Below are positions 1 to 11,165 of a stretch of 64,000 bases of DNA, piece after piece (within the stretch, counting starts at the first letter, position 1; each line of letters begins with the position of its first letter). Where the stretch lies: assembly GCF_033473495.1 (NCBI RefSeq), contig NC_088939.1:682001-746000 (forward strand), in the 5' to 3' direction. Origin of the DNA: Cercospora beticola. Its lineage: Eukaryota > Ascomycota > Dothideomycetes > Mycosphaerellales > Mycosphaerellaceae. Position numbers and translations under genes: made by a program. The notes under the pieces were generated by a model. That model made no database searches. It saw nothing but the letters and a program-made list of their open reading frames with translations, and was not told the DNA's origin.

Positions 1-1563
1 TGATGTGGAATGACAGTTCTACCGCCTTTGGATGATGCAACACCGCCGGTAATACCTCCCTTGGCAAAGAGAAGCGGAATATCCTCCAGTTCAATTCCTT
101 TCGTCTCTGGATAGAAGAAGTAGACCATGGGAATAAAGGCCGCGTTCAGTACTGCGAAGACGATGAACGTCCGCCATCCAATGTTCTCGAACGAGATCGG
201 CGTGATCTTTACCACTGCGAATACAGCCATCCAGTTCCAGCCTGATGCGATTGCCTGCATTCGTGTTCGCACCCTGGTCGTGTTGATTTCGGTCGGATAG
301 AACCATGGAACTGGCAGCCAACCGATCCCGTACACCAGCTGGAAGAGGAAGATGAATGCCGTTGCTCCGTACGCTGGTCCGCGATTTGTTTCGGAAGCTT
401 GCGAGAGAAGCGCAGAGACTGCAACGAAGCAGATGCATAGTCCAGCAGTACACGAGAGGAGTAGCGCTCGTCTTCCGAAGCGATCCATGAGGAACACTGG
501 GATGGCGGAGCCCACTAGGTACGTACATTGAGCTGCACCACCCAGGATGAGGGCCATGTTCCGCGTCATGCCCATGGTGTCCTGAAAGATAACAGGAGAG
601 TAGTAGTTTATCATGTTAGACCCAGTCCACTGTTGCGCTAACTGAACACTGATGGTAAGAAGCAGTCGTCGCAGATTCTGTACCTTGCCCCAGGTGAAGA
701 GTTCTTTGAATCGGAATGGTCCCCCTTTTTGCTCCTCTTCAAGGCCCACTCGGATGTCGAGAATGACTCTTTCCACATCCGCATCGTTGACGTCTTTGCT
801 CAACAGGTCTGCAGTGACTTGCGCTGCTTCTTCATATCGGTCATGCTGCACAAGCCATCGTGGACTTTCGGGCAACCCGATGACCTGCAGCACCAGGAAG
901 ATCGCGAAGATCGCTTGGAAGGATAGAGGGAACCGCCATTGGAAGCTCGTCGATGAGAAGCTGGTGCCATAGTCCATCCTGGAATCTTGTCAGCAGCTGA
1001 ATTCGAACACCTACTTTTCTACTCACCAGTATGCAATCACGACGCCCAGAATGGTCAGCGTGCCTTGCAACGTCAAGAGCATGCCTCGATAGCTCGATGG
1101 CGCACACTCCGACAAATATACCGGCGCCGTAGATGAGTTCATGCCATTCCCTACTCCAGTGATGATTCTTCCCGCGATGAGCTGTGCAACGTTGATGGAC
1201 GTGCCTAGGATGACCGCTCCAACAATCATGATCGATCCACCTGCGAGCAGCATAGTCCTTCGACCCAGCCTTTCGCCTACGAAGTAGCAAATGATACTAC
1301 CAACAACACATCCAATATCGTACAGGGCGGTGATGTTGCCTTGCATGTCGGCGTCCGGGTTGTTGAAGTACTCGCCGAAGGGATTGTCTGCGCCGATGAT
1401 GCCAGCCATCACACCTTCGCCAGAGTTAGCATACGAAAATGACCTCGACACCCATCGACTTACCTTGATCAAACCCCAACAGCAAGAAAGCCTGACATGC
1501 CGCAGCAGTGATCGCCCACACGAGCGTCTTGCCTCGAAAATTGTGTTTCCATAGCTGGAGCAT
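1..1563 (-). CDS. MFS sugar transporter, 3' end outside window
   Basis: This is a plasma-membrane hexose/disaccharide transporter of the major facilitator superfamily, sugar porter family. Exons on the minus strand are 1464-1563, 1027-1414 and 1-978, separated by 49- and 48-nt introns with GTAAGT and GTGAGT donors. The frame is continuous across both joins (FDQ|GVMAG and AYW|MDYG). Family motifs are visible: GVMAGIIG after TM1, GERLGRR in the TM2-3 loop, PESPRWLV after TM6, QQWTGSN in TM7, DRFGRR in the TM8-9 loop, and PETKG near the C-terminus. The start ATG at 1563 gives a short cytosolic N-terminus (MLQLWKHN). The frame is still open at base 1, after PETKG, so only the cytosolic tail should be missing. 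The substrate cannot be told from sequence. A second transporter of the family lies at 21611-23617 but is clearly a different subgroup. Confidence 0.9.
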
Positions 1564-2246
1564 GACTGCAAGCACGACAGTATTGATCAATCCACAATCA
1601 GTGCAGCGACGCTACAATCACCAACAAGAAACAACCACTTCCTCGAAGATTGTGGTAGACGACCATAAATGTTCGCCTCCTAGATCCACTCGGTATTCTA
1701 ACAACCGAAGGTGGGTCAAAGACAGCCCGAGATTTCTTGGGATCCAAGCAGCTGCCAAGAACTTGTCATGGATCGCCATTCGATATCGAGCAGATGAAGT
1801 CAGTGATCTCCATCCGGGGCTCTCCGCTCTCCACGTTTCGGTGCAGCTTTGCACGTGGCTGAAGGACGGCGTTGACCAACGGCATGTCGTGCAGGGAGCT
1901 GAGGTCGGTGCTAAAAGATTCGAGGTGGGCGCAGTGCATAGCTGGAGAGCGACAAAAAGGGCTTGGGAGGCTTGGATTGTGATGGAGAAAGGACCGATGA
2001 CCGAGGACTAACTAGAAGTTCTGTGGTACAGTGAAGTGAGAAAGAACGTCGTCATCATATTATTATATACCTCAATTGGACTTTTTGTAGGTGTGCCTAC
2101 GCGATCAGCGTAGACGGTATCTCGCTACGCTCTTCAATTTCTACCATTGTTAGTAGAAGGCCTCTTTACAGTCATCATCGTATGTCATCGTCACCTCCCA
2201 TTACATTGTCATTACCCTGCATAGCTTCATGCATGCTTCTCCGTCT
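1564..2246. other. Intergenic region, no gene seen
   Basis: This stretch holds the upstream region of the sugar transporter and the 3' flank of the acetate transporter, which are transcribed in the same direction. Open frames here lack start context, splice logic and family signatures. An AT-rich run near 2050-2075 is the only compositional feature. Confidence 0.5.
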
Positions 2247-3417
2247 TTAAGCGACGGCTCCAGGCTCAACAAGCTCAACGCGGCCCTCGCGACGAGCCCA
2301 GAACTTGCTGAAATCGCCGACGGGGAGCTGGAGTGTAAATCCGACGGAGTCCAGAATCTGCTGAAAGAGAAGATACCAGCCGCATAGGGAGCAGACAAAC
2401 CAGCAGCCACCACCGCCCTGTTACGTTCAGGTCAGCTTTGTTACAGTCGCACTCTGGGGAGCAAAAATGAAAGGAAAAGTGGGATACGTACCTGAAGAAG
2501 TGTGTCGTACATGTCTGCGTCTCCGAGAGCCTGTTCCCAGAAGGCAGCCGCAAGGAGGAGGAAACCCAATCCGATGCTGAGGAAGACCATTACAAAGACT
2601 GCGTTGATTCTCGAGGCGCCGATCATGAACACGAAGCTGATCATGCCGGCTGCTACAGGCCAAAATGCTGTGGTGAGACATAGCATGTCAGTATCGTGGT
2701 TGGCAGAGGTGCTAGCACGAAGGAAACACCTTACCAAGACTTGCCCAAAACCCGTCCGCTGCCAGACCTGCGCGATACGTGCCGTCAACTCCGTATGCGC
2801 CGGCGCCATTGTAGAAAGGATGCAGTGTTGCTCCCCATCCGAACATGATTCCACCTGTGTTCCGCAGTTAGCCACAAAACGAGGATAATCGTGGCTCGTG
2901 AAGAATATCTCTGCTCACCGTAGAAGAAGAAGACCACGAAGGAGAACGTATTGCCGAGGAACCATTCGAGAAGCCCACCGATCCACATACATGGGCCGCC
3001 GATAAAGTAGTAGACACCACTGGCGTGAATTAGCTCAGATCAAAATTCGAAGCTCTGCGTGCCGTTATCGATCTGTGGAAGGACAACTCACATCGTCCCA
3101 CTACCAAGCCCTCCAGAACCTCGCCATCCCATGAGTTGACACGAAAGCGGCGTAAGGCCAATAACGAAGCCAGTCAGAGCAAGCGGAGTAGGATTGCCAA
3201 ACGTCTTGCGTAAATCGCCTTTGACTTTAGTAGGAGGCTGGAGGTACAATCTTTCGAAAAGCTCCGGCGTCATGTTGATTGTACTCGCGTTGCGGATGCG
3301 CTCAATGGCATCTGCAGAGAAGTCATGGCTTGTGTCTGGGCCGCTGCCATTGAGACCGCGTTCTTTGGCATCGCTGCCGCTCAAATCGCCATTGTTACCA
3401 TTGGAGTAGTCTGCCAT
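2247..3417 (-). CDS. Acetate transporter, AceTr family (GPR1/FUN34/YaaH)
   Basis: This is a six-helix plasma-membrane protein of the GPR1/FUN34/YaaH family, whose fungal members import acetate or export ammonium. There are five exons on the minus strand: 3092-3417, 2919-3019, 2735-2854, 2492-2667 and 2247-2417. The introns are 64-74 nt and all joins keep frame. The family signature NPTPLALTGF (N-P-x-P-L-x-L) opens TM1, followed by GVYYFIGG, GGLLEWFLGNTFSF and GGIMFGWG. The C-terminal FSKFWARRE matches the family end. The start ATG at 3417 (MADYSNGNN) was chosen because the upstream in-frame codons have no ATG. The N-terminus is a hydrophilic tail of about 80 residues, usual for fungal Ady2/AcpA-like members. 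Acetate import versus ammonium export cannot be decided from this sequence. Confidence 0.92.
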
Positions 3418-5076
3418 TGAATCTGAGTGAGCCTGCGGGAGTGGCTTGCTGGCGAACGGTTCGAGGGCATACGTGAGACGATATAGCACCGAGAGCTCTA
3501 GGATAGCTTGGAGACGAATGACCCATGAACCATCGAGCTCTTCGACAGGTGATTAATCATCGGCATATTCCAATGCTTTCACACCTCGGCGCTGATCGGT
3601 GCTAGCGTGTGACTTTCGGGTGAACATCCAATTGTACAAGCGAGATGAGACTGGGAGTATCAATTCGAGCGGATTATCCTTGGCATCTGACATCGAGTCG
3701 TGGAGACGCTGTAGAAATTGGCCTCCTCTTTCGAATGATCATTCGCAATGAGCAGATGATTACTGCGCCCACCGGGTTCGAGGCACATCCGTATTGGCAT
3801 GAGCTTTGGCACATTGAGCATCGCAATAATGTCGTCTGACCCGGCTCGGATCTGACGACTTCCACGGCCTCATCGATCTGATGAGCTCGCATAGTTTGCA
3901 TCGTGATTCTCTTGCGGTGTTCCTGTCTACAATCCGGCGTTGGCTTCGCTTTGTGGTCCTTTCTTTCAGCATGCTACGTCGCTTGTTCATGTCAGTGATC
4001 GCAACCCGAGCAGGAAGGCCGTTCATCCAGAAGCACACCACAGCTTCATCTGATGATGTGCGGGACTGCACAGACGTCTCAGTGAACGCGTGGAGACGCT
4101 AATTCCCCATGGGGTCGGACTTAAACATTCTTGACTAATCATGCTATCCAGTCTGTGCTCCTCCCTTGTCGTGCCTGCCATCCGCTGGTCCAAGGTGCTG
4201 ACCGGCTCACAGGCTGACATGCATACTGTCCAGTGACGAACCGCGGAAGCCACGGCGGAGGTAGTTCTGCGGGCGATTTCGTGCGTACGAAAGCACCTTG
4301 AAAATTGATCGAAGTTGAGCAATGTCAGATCGAGGACGAGAAGTCAAGGGATCTCGATCACGTGCGGCAACACCGCCGCTGACTGTGCTCATGGACCAGG
4401 GCGGGGAACCATGCTCGTTCGGAGGTAGAACTCGAGTCCATCATTCTGCCCCGCTGGCGTATGGTATGCAGAGGCTGTCATCGGATGTAGACGGAGTGAA
4501 AGATGGAGTTCTGCGCTTGCAAGTTTGGGCTTGGAGTCTGGACGAAGAATGTGGGACGAAAAGAAGAGGAGTGAGAAGAAGCAGGAAGTGCGTTGACTTC
4601 GTTGCCAAGACTCAAGGGCCGTGACCACCTTGCTGCTTTCCACGCTATCTACTCATGTTCTACAGAAGGAAGTCGCTTCTCGGAGAAGATTTCGCCGCGC
4701 GTGCTATTCCTGTTAAGCTAGAAAGCGGTGGCTCGCTTTGGAACGGCTGGCTTTGGCGAAAAAATTGCAAACTGCCTGTGCGATAGTCGCCGCGTCAAGC
4801 CCTTTTGAGAACCTTCGATGTATGCCCGGCGAATAATACGCAGCCCAGGCTACGCTACACTGGAGCAAAACGCTCGATGAGCGTACAGAGAATCCTGTCT
4901 CACCCAGAACTTCGTAGCACAACCTGCTGCGACGCTTAGCGGACCGAGAAAGGAGCACCTGCTACTCTGAAGAATGATGTAGCTCTGGAGATTGCTCACG
5001 ACAGACGACTCAGCGCCGGGCGACGCCTTCCTCATGCAAGCATTGCCTCCCAAGCTTCATTATTCCCATAGGCTCA
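3418..5076. other. Intergenic region, no gene supported
   Basis: This gap of about 1.65 kb between two minus-strand genes contains only short, unrelated open frames on both strands (the longest about 100 codons). Their composition looks non-coding and I see no splice partners. It should hold the promoter of the acetate transporter. Confidence 0.45.
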
Positions 5077-5949
5077 TCAATCAGTTTTCCATTCGGCAAC
5101 CACGACCCCGCGTGCTGTATCAGACTCATCATCCGGAACCGCTGTAAAGTACTGATACTGCAATTGAAATCCACGACCGATGGTCAAATGTGCAAGACCA
5201 AGGTTTTCCCAGAAGTCCTCCTTGTTGTTCAGGCTTTCTGTGGTCAGATAATATGCTAACGTCTCATATCGTTCCCTCGATCTCTTCCTGCGATTCATGA
5301 CGTCGAGGTAGCATTTGGACGCGATCGATAGCCGTATGTGCTGGAGTGAGGACTCCCGAAGCGGGAGCGGAATGCTTTTGATCCAGTCCGCGGCCGTGCT
5401 TGCGCGGAGAAATGTAAAGAGAGTGTTGCGAAGGTAGAGTGAGACGGTTTCGCAGCGGACTTGTTTGGAGGTTAGGAGAAGACCGGAATTGGTGGCTGAC
5501 ATCGATGATTGAGGGAGGATGGTGAGCGCCGCGCTGCAGATCTCCCTCTCGAGTCTCTTCCCACTTCTGTCGTGTCCATAACCAAAGCTCGCGAGCGGAA
5601 GAGATGGCGATGACTTGGTTTGCGATGACCTGGTTTCCCCCTTCTTGTTGCGGAGCGATAGCTTCTTTCGACCGAGATGGACTTCGACATCCTTGGTCGC
5701 GAAATCGTAGATGATGTCTCGAAGTTCGCGAGGCAGGCTCAAGAAAGTGACGGGGTCCTTCTTGGGCTCCAGCGATGTGTGAGAAGGGGGCCAGCGCTGG
5801 AAGGCGAGAGTTTGACAATCGGCGATTCCAACGAACTCGAAGTTCGAGCATAGATCGGCAATGGATTCGAACGCGTTAGCGGTAGCGGAGGAGCCACTCG
5901 GTGCGCTGGGTCCATCTGGGTCCCCTGACGAAGGAGAGACAGGATCCAT
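5077..5949 (-). CDS. Uncharacterised protein with LPxELR (2EXR-like) motif
   Basis: This is a 290-aa protein in a single exon. The motif FLSLPRELRDIIYDFA lies about 75 residues from the start. This F-box-like helix (LPxELRxxIY) defines a large, mostly uncharacterised group of ascomycete proteins often labelled 2EXR or F-box-like. The region before it is Ser/Pro-rich. After it come basic stretches and a helix-rich C-terminal half. The start ATG at 5949 (MDPVSPSSGD) was preferred because upstream in-frame codons carry only GTG. The next gene at 6357-7100 has the same motif and orientation, so the two may be diverged tandem duplicates. No molecular function can be assigned. Coupling to a ubiquitin ligase is only a possibility suggested by the F-box-like motif. 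Confidence 0.75.
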   Translation of the reverse strand: MDPVSPSSGDPDGPSAPSGSSATANAFESIADLCSNFEFVGIADCQTLAFQRWPPSHTSLEPKKDPVTFLSLPRELRDIIYDFATKDVEVHLGRKKLSLRNKKGETRSSQTKSSPSLPLASFGYGHDRSGKRLEREICSAALTILPQSSMSATNSGLLLTSKQVRCETVSLYLRNTLFTFLRASTAADWIKSIPLPLRESSLQHIRLSIASKCYLDVMNRRKRSRERYETLAYYLTTESLNNKEDFWENLGLAHLTIGRGFQLQYQYFTAVPDDESDTARGVVVAEWKTD

Positions 5950-6356
5950 GTTCGCGATGCTGGTGGTGAGAGCGATGGCAATGCGCGAGAGGATTGGTGT
6001 TGTGCCGGTGGATGAAGTGAAGGAAAGAGCTAGAAGTGCAGCTTCCGACAACCGGAGGTTGGAACTTTTCAGCTGCAGCCTTTCTCCTCGAGTCACCTCC
6101 CTACTCTGCCGAGTTCGTGTGCCATCGCCGCTTGGTGAATTGCTTAATCACTTCAGTGGACGATGATCTCAGTTACCACATCTTATCATCTGAAGTCTGC
6201 GCCTAGAAGGTGCTGTAAACTTTGCGAAACGTATTGCGGATACATCAGCGGCTTAGAAGACCTGTGAAGACCTCGCAACTGAACTGAGTACATGATATGG
6301 AAGATCTTTGTCAGATCGCTGTACGTGCCTTAAGCTCGCTTCGCCTTTTGCCCTCT
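5950..6356. other. Intergenic spacer between two LPxELR genes
   Basis: This 0.4-kb spacer should contain the promoter of the gene at 5077-5949 and the 3' end of the next gene. I saw no other gene in it. Confidence 0.45.
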
Positions 6357-7100
6357 TCAAAAGGCCTCGTCCTCATTACCATCATCCTCGACATCTCTCC
6401 CGCCGCACACCCAGCAAGTGCAGAATCTCCCAGGAACTTGAACGCAGCAATCCTGATCACAATCGGACAAGCCCATGTCTCTTGCGCACCTCCGCCATTG
6501 ATTGGATGGGTTTCCGTCAGAACTTCGAGGCCTTCCCCATCGTGTGCTCGGAGCAACATGATACCGATTCAAGATCTTCTGACACAGAGGTCGCTTCTTT
6601 CTCTCGACTACCATCTTGAGTAGCGCAAGGTTGACCTTGACGCCTTCGGAACGCAAGTTCTTTAGAACATCTATGAGGACCGCATGTCGCTGCGGCATCA
6701 GTCGGAGCATGGAGTCCCAGTGTAACCTCGTCTTCGCTGCTGTAACATATCCCCATTGCTCACTGCTGAGTTCTGCCTTCCAGATTGTGCATGCCCATAG
6801 CCGCTTCACGTTGAAAGATGACAGGTTGTAGTATGCGAAGGTGGCCTCAGCGTAGGTTTGATGGCTGGCGAGGAGTATTCCTGTATTCTGTGCTTTGATG
6901 CTAGTGAAGCCAAGTGGAACGTACACTCCAGAGAAGACGTATTCGTAAATCAGATCTCGAAGTTCTCGCGGTAGATCGAGAAAGCGGAAAGTATGAGGTG
7001 AGTCGATGGTGTCCTTGTGGAGACGAGTTAGCCAGATGCTCCGTCTGTCAAGCGTTGGGCGAGGTGGAGCTGGGCCTGAGGCGGAGAGCATAGCTGCCAT
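6357..7100 (-). CDS. Uncharacterised LPxELR protein with Cys-rich tail
   Basis: This is a 247-aa protein in one exon. FRFLDLPRELRDLIYEYVF near residue 40 is the LPxELRxxIY motif shared with the neighbour at 5077-5949 and with 28063-28616. It is followed by the usual short strand and helix block ending in LLASHQTYAEA. The C-terminus is distinctive: about 30 residues with eight cysteines (CDQDCC, then CTCWVC) followed by an acidic tail, which could bind a metal ion. The start is an ATG at 7100; ATG 7091 is an alternative, and the codon that opens the longer frame is TTG. Function unknown. Confidence 0.75.
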   Translation of the reverse strand: MAAMLSASGPAPPRPTLDRRSIWLTRLHKDTIDSPHTFRFLDLPRELRDLIYEYVFSGVYVPLGFTSIKAQNTGILLASHQTYAEATFAYYNLSSFNVKRLWACTIWKAELSSEQWGYVTAAKTRLHWDSMLRLMPQRHAVLIDVLKNLRSEGVKVNLALLKMVVERKKRPLCQKILNRYHVAPSTRWGRPRSSDGNPSNQWRRCARDMGLSDCDQDCCVQVPGRFCTCWVCGGRDVEDDGNEDEAF

Positions 7101-7375
7101 CCGAGGCAAAAGTCAGTATATAGCCTGTGTATAGCCAGTCGAAATCTGGGAGCACGTGTCTCAGACTCTTATCTTTCCGATTGCCTGCCGGGCTGACGGT
7201 ATGAGACAGCGGTAGTCGCCATTAGGAGGATGGAGAGCCACGCTACGCCAAGATTTCAGTGTTGGTGCCTGAAGTGTTGCGAATTCTCGTACAAGCAGTT
7301 CGTCGTGACGGCCCGGATGAAATCATCTTGGACAGAGCAGCTCTACTAATGGCGAGTGACTGCTCACGAATGGGA

Positions 7376-8977
7376 TCAAAGTCGAAAAATAGACCTCACC
7401 TCTTGCAAGGCAGCGCGCATGATCATGCATTCCCCAAGAGGTAACTCTTCTCCCGCTTCGCGATGCCACTGATCAAGTACTGCTGAGCGCATCGCAGGAG
7501 GCAACAGGCCCAAGCTATCCCTCAGATTCTCAATCAGTAACGGGATGTTGTTTAGCATGGACCGCGGAGCAGTGCCTGTTAGGTCTGGAACAGGAACTGG
7601 AACGAAGCCTTCCACGCCGTCTTTGGTGATCCACCTGTCCTTTTGACAATTGTAAAGGACGAAGTCGTCGAGCCTTGCGACCATAGGATCCAGTGGTAAC
7701 AAGCGTATGGTGCCAGCAAGGTATATATCCTCGTACAACAAAGTCAATTCTTGTAAAGACGCTGGAAGCAGGGTTGAGAGAACTTCGGATTGTTCGTTGT
7801 CCAGATTATCAGTCCGAAAGCCATCACTGCCAAAAAGAGCTAAAGAAGGCACAATGATCTCTCTCAAACGCTGCAAACTCTTGATTGACCCCATTGGTAA
7901 TATGTGATTGACCTCCATACCTGGAGGAACGAGGCCATTGGCTTCTCTTGATGCCACAGTCATGGACATGTCATGCCGGTGTTCAAGACGGAGAGACTCA
8001 AGACTAGCCAATCTTCGTACAGCGCCACCGAGAGCAGGCCAGTCCATGCGCCAGAAGTTGTCATCCCTATTGTACCATTCGATCCAGAGTAAGCGCAAGT
8101 TGGGACAGCACAGCAGTAAGGGCGCGAAGTCCAGAATATCGAATGTGCAGTACGTCAAATTCAGCTCCTGCAGCGAGCTCCTGACATTTGCCGTGAGACC
8201 AGGCGCGAAAGACTGTGGATGTAGTACGAAGTTATGCAAATTCAGCTTGCGCAACGAAGGAAGACGTAGAATGGGCACAAGACCTGGCACCGAAATGGTC
8301 TGGCCTGCACCACAGGGCAGAGTGACGTCTTGCAAAGCCAAAATTGGAGGCTGCGTGCTCATCTGCAGTATAATGGTTTTCAAGAGAGATTCGCCAATCA
8401 TGTTCGGGTCGCCTTCCAGCTGCAGCACTCTCGCCTGATGGCACATAGCTAGTAGCAAGCCTCCTAGGGTCGCGCGAGGCAGTGGCTCCATATTGGTCTC
8501 TTCGGAACGTAGGTATGTGCTTATGGTGTGTCGCACATCATTCGATAATCCAGTCAGACCCTGCTCGCATTGTTGTGTGTTGAATTTAAGATAGTCCACG
8601 ATGCGGAAGTCCTTGTCATCCCGCGTAATTGCGAGTCGGATGGTCTTAACATACGCACAGCGCGGTGGATCTTCGACGAGAGTCTGACAGAGTCGCCCCA
8701 GCCGGATGATATCACGATCGTTGTCAGCATCGAATTTGTTACCCACCACATCAACGTGGCTGTAGAACAATGGAGTCGCCAAGCGGTTCGCCGTCTTGTT
8801 TGTTAGACATATGCTTCTAAGCGTGGCTTTGCTATCAAGCTCAATGAAGGACAGAATCTGTTCATTGAGCTCGTCGGGGAGTTGGGAGAACATCGTTCTG
8901 TCGTTGATTGGAGTTGTGATGGAGAAACGCGTGCAGGCAGGAGAAAGAGGCCGAAGTGAAACAGGAGCTATGGCCAT
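7376..8977 (-). CDS. F-box protein with leucine-rich-like repeats
   Basis: This is a 533-aa protein. An N-terminal F-box motif (FSQLPDELNEQILSFI, about residues 29-45, then RSICLTNKTANRLATPLFY) would bind Skp1 in an SCF ubiquitin ligase. The rest has irregular leucine-rich segments such as LRKLNLHNF, LQELNLTYC and LRLLWIEWY, the usual substrate-binding part of F-box/LRR proteins. Two starts are possible, ATG 8977 and ATG 8893, the latter directly before the F-box. The last residues follow a possible GTGAGG donor near 7394, so a short extra 3' exon is not excluded. The gene is divergent from the CTNNBL1-like gene at 9212. The substrate is unknown. Confidence 0.82.
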   Translation of the reverse strand: MAIAPVSLRPLSPACTRFSITTPINDRTMFSQLPDELNEQILSFIELDSKATLRSICLTNKTANRLATPLFYSHVDVVGNKFDADNDRDIIRLGRLCQTLVEDPPRCAYVKTIRLAITRDDKDFRIVDYLKFNTQQCEQGLTGLSNDVRHTISTYLRSEETNMEPLPRATLGGLLLAMCHQARVLQLEGDPNMIGESLLKTIILQMSTQPPILALQDVTLPCGAGQTISVPGLVPILRLPSLRKLNLHNFVLHPQSFAPGLTANVRSSLQELNLTYCTFDILDFAPLLLCCPNLRLLWIEWYNRDDNFWRMDWPALGGAVRRLASLESLRLEHRHDMSMTVASREANGLVPPGMEVNHILPMGSIKSLQRLREIIVPSLALFGSDGFRTDNLDNEQSEVLSTLLPASLQELTLLYEDIYLAGTIRLLPLDPMVARLDDFVLYNCQKDRWITKDGVEGFVPVPVPDLTGTAPRSMLNNIPLLIENLRDSLGLLPPAMRSAVLDQWHREAGEELPLGECMIMRAALQEVRSIFRL

Positions 8978-9211
8978 CGGCAGGATGTGGTCAAAATTTG
9001 ATGATTGGCACCATCAAGTTTCGATGGCTGTCACATCGTGAACTTCAGGTTGTTCGTCCGCAAGACTTTCGCGTGCAGCCATCTCGACAGCAAGCGTATC
9101 AAGCCAGCCATTGTGTCAAGGTGCCGCTATCGACCTCGAACTGAGTGATTGTATGGAAATTCGAGCTCGAGACGATACGCGCCGCATCTCCTAAAACCAC
9201 ATGTTCGCACA
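8978..9211. promoter_or_regulatory. Divergent promoter region
   Basis: A 234-bp gap separates the starts of the F-box gene (minus) and the CTNNBL1-like gene (plus), so both promoters must lie here or overlap the transcripts. I could not identify a specific binding site. Confidence 0.4.
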
Positions 9212-10972
9212 ATGACATCCATCGACGAGCTCTTCCGAAAACCGAACCTTCCGCCTGCGGGAAACAAGCGCAAATACGAAGCTCCTGACGCGCAAGAAGT
9301 CTACAAGGCTTCTAAACTATCCAAGTCCTCATCTCCGAATGGCCGGGCCAACGGCGCGACAGTAGAGGATGCTGAAGATGAAGACCTCGAAGCCGGCCCC
9401 GAACTTCCACCAGATCTCGACGATGAAGGCGATGATGAAGATGGCAAATTCTTTGGCTCAGGCATGACAAAGGACGCGGCGGAGGCTTTAGATTATATCG
9501 ATGAAGCAGATGGCGCGGAGGAAGCTTTACAGGAAGAAAAGATTGATTCAGCATGGTTGAGGAGGTTGACAACGAGTTTTGAGAGAAAAGTTGTGAAGAA
9601 TGCAGAGTTGAGAGCAAAGTATGAGAGTGATCCAACAAAATTCATCGAGAGCGAGGCAGACTTGGATGCGGAAATCAAGAGCTGGAGTTTGCTAGGCGAG
9701 CATCCGGAGCTGTACATTGAGTTTGCCAAAGGAGGCGCTGCTGCCACACTAGTTGGATTGCTTGCGCATGAGAATACAGACATTGCCATTGGAGCAATTC
9801 AGATCTTGTCTGAGCTCCTGGATGAAGATGTGCAGGCGGAACAAGACCAATGGGACGCGGTTGTGGCTGCTTTGCTTGATGCAGATCTGCTAGACCTTCT
9901 TATGGACAACCTGGGGAGACTTGACGAGGAGAATGAGAGTGATCGAAACGGCATGTATCACTCGCTGGCTGTATTGGAGAGTCTGGCAGGACAGCAGGCA
10001 ACGGCGGAGAAGATTGGACAGGAGAGACTGTTGATGTGGTTGTGCAATCGCATCAAAGTCGCCGAGAAGCCCGTGGGACAGAACAAGCAGTATGCGGCGG
10101 AAGTGCTCCAGGTCTTACTGCAGTCCTCCTCTCTACTTCGAAAGCGCTTGGCGGTGGACATCGACGGCGTGGATCTATTTCTGCAGCTACTTGCCGCGTA
10201 TCGGAAGCGTGATCCGGAAAAAGACACCCATGAGGAGGAATTCGTGGAGAACCTCTTCGATGCGCTAACATGTGTGGTGGACGAGGTCGAGGGGAAGGCA
10301 AAGTTTGTTGAGGCAGAAGGTGTCGAGCTGGGCCTGATCATGCTCAAAGAGGGAACGAAGAACATCACGCAACGTGCACTACGGGTACTGGACCATGCGA
10401 CGAATGGCCAGGGAGCAGCTTCTGCCGCGGTCTGCGACAAGATAGTTGATGCCGCTGGCCTCAAATCTCTGTTCAGTACGTTCATGAAGAGCAAGGACGC
10501 CGCGAGTGTGGAGCATTTGCTTGGTATATTCTCCGCCATGCTGCGACTGCTACCTGGAGAGTCTGCAGCCCGCATCCGCGTATTGGCAAAATTCACGGAA
10601 AAGAAGATGGAGAAAGTCGTGAGGCTGATCAAACTGCGAAAAGAATATGCTGCCAAGGTGTCGAAAGTCGAGAAGGAGATTGCCCAAGAACAGAAGAGTC
10701 TTCCGGACGATGAGCTCGAGGACCGGGCAGACGAGTGGTTCTCCCGACGTCTTGACGGCGGTCTATTCTGCTTGCAGATGTGCGATGTGATATTGGCATG
10801 GCTGGTAGCAGAAGACGAAGGCATCAGGCAGTTGGCGCTGCAAGAGTTTCATGGTGGATTCGGCATGATCAAGACATCCTTGGACGAGCAGATGAAGGGT
10901 CTGGAAGGCGGTTCTGAAGAGGACCAAGACACGAGAGAAATGCTGGAGACACTAATAGGATATCTTGAATGA
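9212..10972 (+). CDS. Beta-catenin-like protein 1 (CTNNBL1) homologue
   Basis: This is a 586-aa single-exon protein of the CTNNBL1 family. These are nuclear armadillo-repeat proteins that associate with the Prp19/CDC5L part of the spliceosome in animals. The N-terminus carries a basic, NLS-like stretch (MTSIDELFRKPNLPPAGNKR), then a long acidic linker. The conserved armadillo-type body includes the family segments LLGEHPELYIEFA, LLAHENTDIAI and GMYHSLAVLESL. It ends with a helix pair in YAAKVSKVEKEI and an acidic tail. Start ATG 9212 directly precedes the conserved MTSIDELF; the upstream in-frame codons look like leader. The length agrees with the human protein (about 560 aa). The family assignment rests on recognised sequence. 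Confidence 0.9.
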   Translation: MTSIDELFRKPNLPPAGNKRKYEAPDAQEVYKASKLSKSSSPNGRANGATVEDAEDEDLEAGPELPPDLDDEGDDEDGKFFGSGMTKDAAEALDYIDEADGAEEALQEEKIDSAWLRRLTTSFERKVVKNAELRAKYESDPTKFIESEADLDAEIKSWSLLGEHPELYIEFAKGGAAATLVGLLAHENTDIAIGAIQILSELLDEDVQAEQDQWDAVVAALLDADLLDLLMDNLGRLDEENESDRNGMYHSLAVLESLAGQQATAEKIGQERLLMWLCNRIKVAEKPVGQNKQYAAEVLQVLLQSSSLLRKRLAVDIDGVDLFLQLLAAYRKRDPEKDTHEEEFVENLFDALTCVVDEVEGKAKFVEAEGVELGLIMLKEGTKNITQRALRVLDHATNGQGAASAAVCDKIVDAAGLKSLFSTFMKSKDAASVEHLLGIFSAMLRLLPGESAARIRVLAKFTEKKMEKVVRLIKLRKEYAAKVSKVEKEIAQEQKSLPDDELEDRADEWFSRRLDGGLFCLQMCDVILAWLVAEDEGIRQLALQEFHGGFGMIKTSLDEQMKGLEGGSEEDQDTREMLETLIGYLE

Positions 10973-11165
10973 GGCCCTGGTATGTAGTCTCAATGATATC
11001 GTCGCGTAGGACCAGGCTGGCGGAGCCGAAAGTGCTGATTTATGCCAAGGCATGGCTGGACTTCCCGCAGCCACAGCCGCTCTGCTGCCTCGACCTCTAC
11101 CGTTCGCAGCAAAAAACATCGAATTGCTCACGCGCTAGGAGCTCGCTGCCTGAACCATCAGGCAC

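Noticed and set aside
1508..2011. 167-codon plus-strand frame upstream of the sugar transporter
   Set aside because: It overlaps the first exon of the transporter in antisense and shows no family features.
4322..4624. 100-codon plus-strand frame in the 3.4-5.1 kb gap
   Set aside because: Composition is random, with an overlapping antisense frame of equal length and no motif or conserved start context.
5264..5851. 195-codon frame overlapping the LPxELR gene
   Set aside because: Same strand, different phase; the overlapping frame has the conserved motif and this one does not.
9958..10824. 288-codon minus-strand frame inside the CTNNBL1-like gene
   Set aside because: It is antisense to a well-supported coding exon; its Ser-rich product is the shadow of acidic/leucine codons on the other strand.
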